Part shown: positions 32,829 through 43,685 of the stretch, in pieces
How positions within the stretch are numbered: the stretch's first letter is position 1
Layout: every line of letters begins with the position of its first letter
Origin: Neoceratodus forsteri
Taxonomy: Eukaryota > Chordata > Ceratodontiformes > Ceratodontidae
DNA length: 64,000 nucleotides
Direction of reading: 5' to 3'
NCBI GenBank assembly: GCA_016271365.2
Contig: CM028136.1
Coordinates: 473,058,001-473,122,000 of the forward strand
Notes under the pieces: model-generated
The model's input: the letters and a program-made list of their open reading frames with translations, nothing else
Database searches by the model: none
Told to the model about the DNA's origin: nothing
Program-made: the position numbers and the translations under genes

Positions 32829-33228
32829 CTATGTCCTCCCCTGGTCTGAGGGCCTGTAGACCACCCCAGTTCTTATGGCTGTCCCATTTCCTGTTTCCAG
32901 GGTGACCCACAGTTCTTCTGGCTCCTTATGTATTCTGAATTTCTGTAGCTTTGATATTTTCATTGACATACAGGGCCACTCCTCCCCCCCTTTTTGCACC
33001 TCGGTCTCTTCTGAACAGTACATAGCCAGGTACCGAAGTCTCCCAAGTGTGGTTACTGGTAAACCACGTCTCATTAATTGCTACTATGTCCAGTTTAGCC
33101 TCTGACATTGATTGCCTGCAGGTCTGGGATCTTATTTCCCAGGCTGTGAGCATTTGTGTACATGAGCATTTGTGTACATGAGCATGTAGCATGAGTTTCC
33201 ATTCTAAATAATAAAGCTGTTGCACCAC
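32829..33228 (-). pseudogene. CR1 endonuclease domain
   Basis: LDIVAINETWFTSNHTW supplies the catalytic Glu block and GYVLFRRDRGAKRGGGVALY the following strand motif (33120-32960). ELWVTLETGNGTAIRTGVVY continues in another frame (about 32920-32850). The later Asp-His part near 32600 is degraded. Confidence 0.87.
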
Positions 33229-33235
33229 AGAAGAG

Positions 33236-34823
33236 TACAGCAGGATTCTATGACCTTTAAACTGTCTTACAACATTTTGTTTTATAAAATGGCAAGAAAA
33301 AATCTAGAAACTTCATTGGTCAAATTCCAAGACACATCACCATTCTTAGCACTGCTGATTAGATCCTGATATAATTCCTATATCCAAAAAAAAAATCTTA
33401 TTATTTACCATATCACTACACCTAAAAATCAAAACCTGAAAAAGCCAAAACCCACCATCTTAAAAATATTTACTTTACTATACTTATTTAACAAAAAAAG
33501 AGATTTTTTTCCCATTAATTGACCTGTGTTTCCAATATTAGACTCTCAAGTTGTCTTAATTGCTAACAGCAACACAGTCTGACAGCTAGAGGTGTGTGAA
33601 GTGAACAAATTTCACTCTGCGTACTATTTTTCAGAGTTTTGACTTTCCACAAAATTGTATGCCATGCAAAATCCCAGTTTCACCTTTTACGGTGATTTTG
33701 CAAAGATTGCAAAATTGCTGACTTCGCATCTATTGTGCCACTATCTGGGTTATTACTGTTACATGAAATGACAATTTTGCCAGCAAAATTTGTGCTTGAT
33801 GCAAAATTCTCACTGCAGTGTGGGACAGGATGTCATCTGATGCTCTAGGGGTCACATGTTGCTGAATAGCCTATAGGAAGCTGAGTAGGTCGCGTCTGCG
33901 TGCAGTGTAGTTGAGAGTCTCTCGGAGAGCACATTGTGTTAGCTTGACTGATTATAAAAAAACTATTAAAACATAAGAAACTGTTCCATTTGTACAAAAT
34001 GTTGATTAAAATTTGTTTGTGACTGCATTATATACATTTTTTTTTGTATTCACTCACCAGTTAGATAGTGTAAAGTATGATTGTCAGTGTCTGCATTTGT
34101 TTTCTGTGGATTGTGTGTGGGGAAGGGGGAGCAGCAGCATTGTAGGGGGCTAGTTCAATCAAGATCTGTAGTTTTTGGTTTTTTTCTTAGTTAACCAGGA
34201 TTTTGTGGGTAGCCTGTGACATGTGAGACTGCGATTGAGTGAACCACAAAATGGTGACTCAATCACAGTGTGTGTCATGGGGACTACCAACGAGGTAGGG
34301 CGACTGGATGGGGGTGGGTTCACGCATATAGCGACAGGATGTCGCTACACATACGTGTGCGGTGGTGGGAGCGAGCATGCTCAGTGGGGGGGCTGGAGGG
34401 TTTTTGAGGGGTGATGCTGCAATGGACTGTCGAGCTGGCCCTGTGGCATAGTGGATGGGTTTGTGGCTTTGGTGAACAGGGTGCTGGGTTCTGGGCGCAG
34501 GTATGTTTTTGTTGTGCCCAACCAGGATTTTTTTTTATGTTTTGCACCCCCCCAAACATGCACCCCCTGGAGTTGAGAATCCTTAAGTAGGGAGTGTGGA
34601 GGCGCAACTCCACATAATATGTTATAATTGTAAGTCCCCGTGCCGCTTTTGTTTCATGGATGGGGAGTCACATCGCTGAAACTGATTTTGCTGATGTGAT
34701 TTTGCTGTAATGGCGATTGCCTTTCAGCGGTCGCCATAATGACATAGAATCATTTTTTGTGGTACATGTTGTTTTTGTTTCTGTTCTTGCCATATTTCCC
34801 ACTGCTAAATTAAATCCCTGTGC
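33236..34823. other. AT-rich sequence with hAT-like terminus and hairpins
   Basis: A candidate transposon end TAGAGGTGTGTGAAGTGAAC starts at 33587. A tRNA-like SINE head is at 34437-34510. Two stem-loops are visible: TAGCGACA-GGA-TGTCGCTA (34329-34347), and ATGGCGA paired with TCGCCAT near 34710-34740. No coding sequence recognised. Confidence 0.4.
34437..34510 (+). mobile_element. tRNA-like SINE head
   Basis: CCCTGTGGCATAGTGGATGG resembles an A box and GTGCTGGGTTCTGGGC a B box about 50 bases downstream. The following sequence is not assigned to a family. Confidence 0.45.
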
Positions 34824-35876
34824 ATTTTGTGTGTAAATACTGATTCGGTGTTCAGTTCCACTTGTCAGATTTCACTGTGCTAGTAGAGAACTAGATCTTT
34901 GTTTTGGGTGTATAAAATACAGATTCATTGTGCAGTTTCACTTGCCAGATTTCTCTTTACTAGGAAACCAGACCTGTGCTTTGGGTGTATAAAGTACTGG
35001 TTCAATGTGCAGTTTCACTTGTCAAATTTCCCTGTGCTAGGAAACCAGACCTGTGTTTTGGGCGTATAAAATATTGATTCAGTGTGCAGTTTCACTTGCC
35101 AGATTTCTCTGTGGTAGAAAACAAAACCTGTGCTTTTGGCATATAAAATGTAGATTCAGTGTTCAGTTTCACCTGCAAGATTTCCCAGTGCTCGAAAACC
35201 AGACCTGTGTTTTCAGCGTATACAATACTGATTCAGTGTTCAGTTTCACTTGTGAGATTTCCCTGTGCTCGAAAACTAGACCCGTGTTTTGGGCATGTAA
35301 AATACAGATTCAGTGTGCAGTTTCACTTGCCAGATTTCCCTGTAGTAGAAAACCAGACCTGTGTTTTTGGTGTATAAAATACAGATTCAGTGAGCAGTTT
35401 CACTTCTGAGATTTCCCTGTGCTAGAGAACCAGACCTGTGGTTTGGGCATGTAAATTACAGATTCAGTGTGTAATTTCACTTGTGAGATTTCCCTGTGCT
35501 AGAAAACCAGACCTGTGTTTTGGGCATATACAATACAGATTCAATGTGCAGCTTCACTTGCCAGATTTCCCTGTGCTAGTAGAAAACCAAAGCTTTGTTT
35601 TGAGCATATAAAATACAGATTCAGTTTTCAGTTTCACTTGTCAGTTTCTCCTGTGCTAGAAACCAGACCTGTGTTTTGGGCATCTAAAATACAGATTCAG
35701 TGTGCAGCTTCACTTGCCAGATTTACCTGTGCTAGAAAATAAGACCAATACTTTTGGCGTATAAGATACCGATTCAGTGTTCAGTTTCACTTGTGAGATT
35801 TCCCTGTGCTAGAAAACAAGACCTGTGCTTTGGGCATATAAAATATAGATTCAGCGTGCAGTTTCATTTGCCAGTT
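34824..35876 (+). repeat. Minisatellite, about 13 units of ~77 bp
   Basis: Each unit runs: CAGTTTCACTTGCCAGATTT, CCCTGTGCTAGAAAACC, AGACCTGTGTTTTGGGCATA, TAAAATACAGATTCAGTGTG. Unit starts can be followed from about 34851, 34935, 35011, 35088 to 35860. Units vary by point changes and 1-4-bp indels. Open frames through the array (for example 35053-35409) are products of the periodicity, not genes. The array abuts the coding-like stretch at 35877. Confidence 0.95.
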
Positions 35877-36340
35877 GAAGTATTATCGGTGTTCTGATCT
35901 ATTAAAAAAAGAAAACCTTACTATTAAAACACAAACAGGAATCATGACTGACAAAAAAAGGGCGGGAAAAGGGATGGGCACCCGTGCGTCAGGTAAGAAG
36001 GCTGTTAAATCAAAGGCACCAATTAATACTCCACTACCAACATCAATGTCTGAGCATGTCATCAACAGTTCCTGTGGGTTCAGGGGCAAATAACAGTGAG
36101 AGTACTGGAGTTGTTAGCAGCGGTGGCATATCTGTCACAAACTTTTTCAAAGCTCAATCCGGTGGTGGCAAAGACAATGGGTGAGGTGACACCTGAGGAG
36201 AAAACCAGCAGTGCCCAAAGTACCAGCAAGCTGGAAACAGTGAAAAAGGAGAAGGTAGTCTGGGTACCTGTGGGTGGTGCTGACGGTCGTGCTTATTGTA
36301 CTGTAGCTCAGATGGAAGTCAATGCCAATAAGGGCTAACC
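35877..36340 (+). pseudogene. Unrecognised broken reading frame beside the minisatellite
   Basis: Three overlapping plus-strand frames join end to end. The first starts MTDKKRAGKGMGTRASGKK (about 35944) and is Lys/Ser-rich. The second has GISVTNFFKAQSGGGKDNG (about 36127-36183). The third continues with VTPEEKTSSAQSTSK and ends VAQMEVNANKG before a stop at 36339. The composition (Ser, Thr, Lys, Gly), the start context and the smooth handover between frames suggest a real ancestral protein of roughly 130 residues or a 5' exon of a transposon gene. I do not recognise the family and offer no function. Confidence 0.4.
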
Positions 36341-36980
36341 ATATACTATAGGTTAATATAATCATGACATGAACTACATCATTACCCAATGAATGGCTGG
36401 AAAACTAAAAGTGATAAACTAGCAAGAAGGGTTAAAGAGCTACTAATACCGCAAAGAAAACTATAAAAAAACATAATAATTAGGTGCAATTCTGCTTGCA
36501 TTCCATTTATATTTGATATATTTCTCCTCCCCATAATTACTAAGGAAATGTGTATGAATATATGATTGTTGTCCCTTAGAGTTTATTTTGAGTTCATCTG
36601 CCTCTATAGCTTATTCCCTACTCCAAGTCATAATCCTCTGTTGTGACATCACAGTCTGTTGCAATGGGAGTAACGGTGGGGTCACAAGCAGTGTTCTATG
36701 ACCTCTGGTAGGAAAAACACAGCAGGAATAGATGAACTCTTCAGGAGCAGAAATCATGTTTTCATACAAATTACCTCTGTAGTAAACAATGGGAAGTAGA
36801 AATACAGAACTAATGTGAAATACAAGTTGAACTGTGTCTAAATATTATGTTTTATTAAAGTTCACCTGAATGTGTCACCAGCTCTTTAAGAAGAGTAATC
36901 AAAACAAGCCACTCAACTGTTCTTGATTTTCTGTAATATCCCAGATTAAATATGACACATTTCCTCTTTTCCATATATAG
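36341..36980. other. No recognisable feature
   Basis: AT-rich, unassigned. Confidence 0.4.
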
Positions 36981-36984
36981 TTGA

Positions 36985-37215
36985 TGGCTCCCCAACTGCT
37001 GAGTAGGGTGTTGGAAGCACAAAATAATGAACCAATAGCACGTGATAGGGATTGCCATGAGATAACTGTATATCTCAGGTGTGTTGTGAAGCCTAAGGTA
37101 CAGCCAAGTGCCTTCAACCAACCAAGATGTGTCAGACTTCACAAAAATGTAAACCTTGTATGATTACAAATTGTGTCCAAGAATTTTGGGAGTGAATAAA
37201 TCTATAAAAATAATA
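36985..37215 (+). repeat. Short interspersed repeat, copy 1
   Basis: Shares with 37975-38215 an ordered set of words: CAACTGCTGAGTAGGGTGTT versus CAGCTGATGGGTAAGGTGTT; GCCAAGTGCCTTCAACCAACC versus GCAAAGTGCCTTTACCCATC; GTCCAAGAATTTTGGGAG versus GTCCAAGAATTTTGCAGG; both end in an AATAAAT...ATAAAAAT tail. Looks like a SINE or short 3' end of unknown family. Confidence 0.6.
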
Positions 37216-37974
37216 ATCTTAAAGGAAATGTGTGCGTTTATGCATTTACTGAAAATACATTCCAAGTAAACTCATTTATCTGTATGGGACTCATCAGTGA
37301 AACATTCATAATGTTATATGCAGTGATTATTTTGAATGAAAAAATTGTATTTTTTGGCTCTGAGGAGGGGGCAAATAAATTATTTCCACTTCCTCTGTTG
37401 CCCCCTATGCTTGAACATGTCATGACGTTTTACCACGAACAGCATGGGACCATGATGTCTTTCAGCTTAAATCAAAGCCACTGATCAGTTGACAAGCTCT
37501 TGCTTAGTTAAGCAGTGACATTCATATCCTGTGAGTCGAAAGATAGCCTAACACTGAGAAACAAATAAAGAAAAAGGATCCTATAAACTTGTATGAGGCA
37601 CACCCCCATGCACTCTCTGGTAAGACCTCCTAATGCATCTGAGTGTGTGAGTAGATCCGGCAATCAAGGAAATGAAAAGATTTTCCTGGCTGCCTCCTCC
37701 AGGCAAAAATACAATTCTCTCCCCTCCAATGGGCACTAGAGTTAAAAATTATGAAAGACTCACACAGAGGTAAGAACATTTACTTGGGTTACATTTTCTG
37801 TAAATGAATAAATTTACATTTTCTTTGAACACTTTCAATGATTTTTTTTTAGAAAAGTTCATCCACCCCAAAAGCCCCAGAACATCCCAACATTTGCATA
37901 CAATCCTATTTTCAAATATTTAACCACTGAAATAATTTGTTTTAAAATTATCCCTCAGCCCAGTCCTTGTTTCT

Positions 37975-38215
37975 GCAGCTGATGGGTAAGGTGTTAAAAT
38001 CTCAAAACAGTTGTTAAGCAATAAGACACAATGAGTATGAGGAACTATGGGATGATGGCACACTTTGAGTGTGTTCTGAGGCACAAAGCATAGCAAAGTG
38101 CCTTTACCCATCAAACAAGTACAGTTATTTCAGAACAACACACACTTTGGAGTATCTTATTGAAGTGATCACACTGGTCCAAGAATTTTGCAGGAGGATA
38201 AATACATAAAAAATA
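37975..38215 (+). repeat. Short interspersed repeat, copy 2
   Basis: Diverged match to 36985-37215. The tail is followed by CATTTAATGATTTTTTTCTT and AGAAGTTCATCCACACCAAA (38232-38270), which repeats 37834-37872 (CAATGATTTTTTTTT, AAGTTCATCCACCCCAAA). The unit is therefore larger than the aligned core. Confidence 0.6.
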
Positions 38216-38444
38216 AAATACACTTGCAAACATTTAATGATTTTTTTCTTAGAAGTTCATCCACACCAAATAAAATGCCAGGCACAACTGAGAAGCAAAA
38301 TAGACAATGAAGGAAGAAAGAATTGAAGACACTATGAAATCCAATTCTTTAATGGGGAAAATATTTGGCACCTACCTTGTGTTAGCACTATTGATACTTT
38401 GACTCAATACTGGTAGTATATAGTATGTAAAATAGTATGGAATT

Positions 38445-38540
38445 TTATTTATTTATTGGTTTAGTTATTTGTTTATTTATTTGAAAATGGGTCACAGGGA
38501 ATGGCACATTGAGCCAAGGTTTGTTTCCAGGTGTAACTTG
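38445..38540 (-). repeat. SINE/LINE 3' tail fragment, reverse orientation
   Basis: On the minus strand CCTGGAAACAAACCTTGGCT, then TGCCATTCCCTG..., then a (TAAA)-rich run. This matches the 3' end of the SINE at 18007 (CCTGGAAACAAGCTTTGG...TCTTTCCTGG...TAAATAAAT). Confidence 0.6.
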
Positions 38541-39458
38541 AGGGAAGGGAGTAGTGGATACAAAATACAAAGCATAGACATAGTTCATGGTTAGAATGAA
38601 GTGCACTCAGTGACCACAATTAATACAGGAGTAAGTGCAAAAATGGGTGTTTCAGCCACACTTACACCGGGATATGATGCAGTTGCAAGAGGAACAGTCA
38701 GGAAGAGGGAAAACAGAAGCAGGGAGAAGGAAGGAGTTTTAGCTGATACCTGAGGGAACATGGGGAGATAGAGATGTGGAGGGAAGATGGGATTTGGTTC
38801 CAAGGTGATGGGCAGGGTCATTGGAAAATTATGGAAAATTTTGCTCCTAAAATGCAAAGATTTTTTGCAGAAATTGTGGGGAAATAATGAGGCTTCACTA
38901 TACATCCCTAGTGTTCCCTAATAAATCTTTTGTTGTTTGCAGCAGCATGTCTTGATCACATAAATTGTTACAGTAGATACATGTATTGCCATTTCTATAT
39001 GTTTTCAGTATGAAGAAAGGTTTGTGTCTTTGAAATGAATTGCATATTAATCATTATGCAATGTAGCATAGCTTCTAAAATCTAAAGACATCTACCTCAT
39101 GCAGTATTAGCTAGATTTTTAGTAATTCACAGTCAATCAGTATAGAATAAATCCTGAAACAACATATGTTGCCAGTTTCTACAAGTTAAATAATGAAGCC
39201 AGTTTAACTACTACTTACCTGGGTGCAAGAAAAAAATAAGCAGATAAGTGGAATGCCTAATAAAATTCTAGTAAAAACAAACTGTTTATTTTGTTAAAAT
39301 AATTGTTGTTCTTAATCAGCACTGTAAGTACAGTTTAATCACATGATAAAAGTATTAATTCATACCAATAGCTTTTCATTACTTCATACAAGGCAGTTTT
39401 GATGTACTCAGGTTGCAGTGATTTTTTGTCTGTTTGAAGGTAACTGTTTAAATATACT
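38541..39458. other. Unassigned; possible transposon terminus at 38910
   Basis: Minus-strand reading from 38910 starts TAGGGATGTATAGTGAAGCC, like the terminus at 33587. No matching 8-bp duplication is seen. The rest is unassigned AT-rich sequence. Confidence 0.35.
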
Positions 39459-39835
39459 TGTCCTGGATTATCCCCCCAATGATGACAGACAAACATATTC
39501 GGTGGTGCTCAGAATGGAAATCTTTTTCAATTTCACATACTCTTTGTTTACAATATACCTTCACCATTTCACCATTGTACTTATAATCTACTCAATTTCT
39601 TTTACACTGTCTGTTCAAATTATACATGTCTTCCTTTCCTTTTTCTTTCTTCTTCTCGCCTCCCAGGTGAAAACCTGGGTGACTTCTTCACTTCTTCTGT
39701 TGTAGGTAACAGTGAAAACCGATACCACTTTTCTCACTTTCTGTTGTTTCCTTCTGTGTATTGTTTATTCCCCTTTTTACCCTCCCTTTACACCCCTGGT
39801 ACTTCTTACCCTCCCCTTTTCCCCTTCTCTCTTCT
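39459..39835 (-). repeat. Split direct repeat B2
   Basis: Matches 40171-40550: TGTCCTGGATTATCC, AATGATGACAGACAAACATA, GTGGTGCTCAGA, CACCTTCACC/TCACCATTTCACCATTG, CCTCCCAGGTGAAAAC, GTGAAAACCGATACCA. It forms the 3' terminus of the element. Confidence 0.9.
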
Positions 39836-39911
39836 GCCGTCCATGGCGGTCCACTGGTCGTTATTCCATCTTCCTTATCATACCTTTTTTTCTTGTATTG
39901 GGTGGGTGGGA

Positions 39912-40171
39912 GGTACAAAATGTTTGCAGCAAAAGAGGCTGATTTCCTATGTGCAGCCCTTTATATCCTGGAACTTGGTCCCACCTTTCCTTCCTCTTGC
40001 CCATTTGCCTCCGGCCTATCCCACCTCACGACCTCTCCTCTCTTGCAGTGTCATCATGCCTCCTATGACTCATTCTTCCTCCTCCCCTTCCCCCCCGAGC
40101 AACTTTTCCCTTTTTTGGGTGGAGTCCACCAGGACAACTTGGTCTGCCCCCTTTAACGGGCAAACTCCATT
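39912..40171 (-). repeat. Split direct repeat A2
   Basis: Matches A1 at 47868-48145: GAGGCTGATTTCC, GCAGCCC, CCCACCTCACGAC, CTCTCTTGCAGTGTCATCATG, CCTCCTATGACTCATTCTT, AGGACAACTTGGTCTGC and AACTCCATT. Confidence 0.9.
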
Positions 40172-40550
40172 GTCCTGGATTGTCCACCCCAATGATGACA
40201 GACAAACATATTCAGTGGTGCTCAGATTGGCAATCAATTTATTTCAACTTCACATATTCTTTTGTTTACAATATCCCATCACCATTTCACCATTGTGCTC
40301 ATAGTCCACTCAATTTCTTTTACACTGTCTGTTCAAATTATATATGTCTTCCTTTTCTTTTTTCTTTCTTCTTCTCACCTCCCAGGTGAAAACTTGGGTG
40401 ACTTCTTCACTTCTTCTATTGTAGGTAATGGTGAAAACCGATACCATTTTTCTCACTTTCTGTTGTTTACTTCTATGTATTGTTTATTCCCCCTTTTCCC
40501 CTCCCCCTTCCATCCTTGGCCCCTTCTTATCACCCCCTTTTTCCCATAGC
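40171..40550 (-). repeat. Split direct repeat B1
   Basis: Second copy of the 39459-39835 sequence, 712 bp away in the same orientation. It lies directly next to A2, which produces the B1-A2-B2 block. Confidence 0.9.
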
Positions 40551-41348
40551 CTGTCACCAGCTTGAGTTGGATAATTGGCCTTCCCCCAGCCTTCCCCTTT
40601 TCATTTCTTTTCCTGTCTCCTCCAGGTTTCTATGAACCCCATCATTTCTGTATTAACATATCTATTCCTAAGTCTGACAAATGTATCCCATCAGATCAGT
40701 AAAAATCATCCACTCTCTCTTCTACCCCCCTCAGTATGACATGACCAACCATGTTTCAAAATAATGTGCCCACCCTCCTGTTTATCTTATGTCTTTCTCT
40801 CTCTACCGCTAGGTGGCTGTGCTCATGTCACCATACCCTTCTCGTGATCATGTTTAAACATGCTAAACTAACTCTAGGCCACCATTGCTTTACTTTTTCA
40901 AGGTCTTGCTTTATCTGTGAGTAATTGTCCAACAGAGGCCTTAATCCAATGTCGTTACCCCAAGGTGGATGATAATTAAATCCAGCGTGAGTCGTTTCTC
41001 CCTCATATCTCAAAGGGTCGGCAGGAGCTGTGCCCATCTCATCCCCCAAATTCCTCTCCATACCAGCCTACATTGTCTAACCTCTTGATATAGCTGCTTT
41101 CCCCTTGCTTTCTTTTCTGCTCTCCTTTCAGGCCAATAAATGCAGGAATGCTTGCAAGTCCATACTTCCGTGCATCGACTGTGACCTATTAATTAAGAGA
41201 CAATGTTTGATTAACCTGTATTTTCTTTTCCCACCCCCCAACTGCATCCCTCCCCTTTACTTATTTCCTTCCCTTATTTATTGCTAACAATCTTACATTT
41301 TGTACCCGAAAAACAAAGAGAAACAGGTTAGTATTATTTGCTCACGGA
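40551..41348 (-). other. Ngaro 3' untranslated region
   Basis: Between recombinase and B1 on the coding strand. Pyrimidine-rich on the plus strand. No conserved coding block recognised. Confidence 0.5.
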
Positions 41349-41991
41349 TCATATGTACCTCTTGAAGCTACCGGACTTCCAATGTCCCATCTCCTGTACC
41401 CTGGCTACTGATTCCCCTTCTATGGCCATTTTAGATGCTGCTCCAATTCTGAAGGAATGGTAGGAGCATTTTGTTGGGTCCTCTTCTAAATATTCCATGC
41501 CTTTTTTCAGTATAGCCATGACCTGGTGGCTCGACACCTTTTTCCCATCCCCATGTACAAATAGGTGCCCTTACTTGACATGTCTCTCTGCGATAAAAGC
41601 CCACAAAGCTTTTATTGAGCACAAGATTGGACTGGTATGTGACTCAATGGTCACCACACTTCCCCTCCCTTCTTGGTCTGTTTTGGATCTCCTAATCATT
41701 ATTCACATCTGCTTCATTCCCCATGTTATATCTTCCCACTCAAGCCCACCATCTTCAGCCTTCCTCCCATGTCCTACTGCCTCGCTCACTCCTAAGGCAC
41801 CAGCAAACATTACTAGGTACACCTCTTGGAATAATCTCACCTCATCCCTCAATTTATATATTGTGGGCAAGAATCCCACTAACCTGTCTAACAAGAGATC
41901 TGCTATTGGGTCCCTTGTGTCCACTGTCCTTTGTTTTATATGTGCCCATCCTTGTATCATTCACCTAATGAACATGGGTTTCATGGGGTGA
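41349..41991 (-). pseudogene. Tyrosine recombinase of the Ngaro element
   Basis: Catalyses integration of the circular DNA intermediate. The C-terminal box is well kept: CSYHSFRIGAAS (His-x-x-Arg), VQEMGHWKS (second His position) and FKRYI (catalytic Tyr), at 41460-41349. The N-terminal catalytic block (about 41840-41810) reads MFAGALGVSEAV; the family has Arg (LR[IV]GE) where this copy has Gly, so one of the catalytic arginines is lost. The two parts are in different frames. Order gag - RT/RH - YR is that of Ngaro/DIRS elements, which use this enzyme instead of a DDE integrase. Confidence 0.9.
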
Positions 41992-42282
41992 TGCCACCTT
42001 TTTAAGCTACAAACTATGCTGATCCCCACTGGGTGCACCCCCATCGTATTGTGAGCCATCCCTCTTTCCCACTGATACACTATAAATTTTAATATTTGTT
42101 CTTTCATGACCGGCCCACTTACCTCCATAAGGTGCAACTACCTGAATACTTGGAATGTCCCCCATGACCCTTTGTATGCCCTCAAGGTCCTGGGCACCCA
42201 GGAGTTGAGAAACAGCAATTCAGCTCCTTCTTGCCAATGTCCCAAATGTTCAGTGGGTTAGGTGTTCTTTGACCCTCTGCTT

Positions 42283-43685
42283 TCAGTGCAACTGCAGAAG
42301 GAAAAGGCTGTCAGCCAATATGTTCCATACCCCTTCTATGTGCCTGGATCTAAATGACATGTTCAGCTGTAACCCCTTCAAAACTAATTGTCTCTGTACC
42401 CTCATAACTGTGCCTGATCTTGCCCCTCTGTTATTAAGTACTTCTACAACTGCCTGGTTATCGCACCAAAAAGTCATCTTTTGGTTGCGAAGCTCTTCCC
42501 CCCATAATAAGGTACAAGCACCAAATTAGCATAATCTCCAGCAACGTAATATCTCGTGTAAACCCCAGTCTTGCCCATTCCTCTGGCCATGGTTCAGAAA
42601 ACCATCTTCCTTGGAAATATCCCCCCATTCCTAAACCACCTGCTGCCTCTGTGTACAACTTGAGGTCTGTGTTGTAGACCCAGTCATCCTGCCAAAAGGA
42701 TCTCCCATTGTAACTCTGTATAAATGTCTCCCATACCCAAAAATCATCTTTTAGTCCTCTTGTAATATCTACTCAGTGATGTGCTCCGGTGACCCCTGCA
42801 GTTGCCCTAGGCAAATGACAGGTGAATGTTCTCTCTAGGCCTATGGCCCTGCAGGCAAAATTGAGGTGCCCCCACAGCTGCTGCACCTGTCTTAGTTGTA
42901 CCCTTTTTCTGCTCGTGTGCACCCCAATGAGCTATTTTAGTTTCTGTACCTTGTTGTCCTTTAGCCAGAACATCTCCACCTGTGTATCCACCTCAATCCC
43001 TAAAAATTCTATCACTCTGCTAGGCCCCTCTGTTTTTTTTCTGGTGCTAGTGGTACCCCCAGCTCTCTGCACAACTCCTGGAAACATGCTAGCATGTGTT
43101 CCGCCTCTTGTTTCCCATTTTCTATTAGAAGAAAATCATCAAGGTGATGTATCACAGCCCTATACACAGTTTGTTGTTGAAAAATCCATTACAGGCATGT
43201 GCTAAATAATTCAAACATAGCACAGGCTATGGAACACCCCATCGGCATAGCCTTATCAAATAATACAGGCCGTCAATCTTAAAACCTAGTAAATTCCAGT
43301 CTTCTGGGTGGACTGGCAACAATCAAAATGCTGATTGTATGTCTGTCTTGGTCAGCCATGTCTCTGGGGTGGCTCTGATAATCTGTAGCACTTCCTCCAG
43401 TGTGGCATACGATACACTGCTGTGCTCTTCCCCTATATAGTCATTAACCGACTCTACTTCTGGAAAGGAGAGGTGGTGGATGACCCGAAACTCCGCAGGA
43501 TGTTTCTTTGGCATCAATCCTAATGGAGATACCCTTAAAACCTGGAATGGAGGGACCTTGAACAGTCCCTTTATTCTCCCTGCATCTTTCTCTTTCTTGA
43601 TCTTGTTCCTTAAGATGTCCTCCTTTCCCCTTACTGATCCTAAATGTTTTGCTTCTCTCACCTCTCTGAGACCTCCGAATTGCAA
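42283..43685 (-). pseudogene. Ngaro reverse transcriptase and RNase H
   Basis: The RT starts with FKVPPFQVLRVSPLGLMPKK (about 43570), then FRVIHHLSFPEVESVNDYI, SYATLEEVL and WLTKTDIQSAF (43490-43323). These are DIRS-order wording, distinct from Gypsy. KAMPMGCSIACAMFE follows (about 43250) and the catalytic box HHLDDFLLI (about 43150) is intact. RNase H (42658-42283) has LYTEAAGGLGMGG, where the usual catalytic Asp (TDAA) is Glu, then LLEIM, FWCDNQAVVEVLNN and FRSRHIEGVWNILADSL. Several frame changes separate the blocks. Confidence 0.9.

Larger units (their letters stand above)
30330..33235 (-). mobile_element. CR1-type LINE, nearly full-length ORF2, reverse orientation
   Basis: The 3' end (minus strand) lies at 30330-30400 with repeated AGAAACATAG and GGACCGCAAGGCCCATCCAG, the CR1 3' UTR also present at 19770-20130 and 63943. 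The C-terminal domain lies at 30400-31000, RT at about 31260-32150, endonuclease at about 32830-33230. Many frame breaks make it dead. It is the most complete CR1 in the window. Confidence 0.9.

Noticed and set aside
35053..35409. A 118-codon frame with repeated FSVQFHL-like words
   Set aside because: A by-product of the 77-bp minisatellite whose unit happens to lack stops in that frame.
34824..35876. CRISPR array
   Set aside because: Units are contiguous 77-bp tandem repeats without unique spacers, and the context is a vertebrate genome.
33587..38910. Definite call of a single hAT transposon here
   Set aside because: The end similarity is modest and the expected 8-bp duplications do not match, so it is kept only as a hypothesis.
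40262..40549. Hydrophobic frames suggesting small membrane proteins (also 39744-40304)
   Set aside because: They fall inside the split direct repeats of the Ngaro element and reflect pyrimidine-rich sequence.
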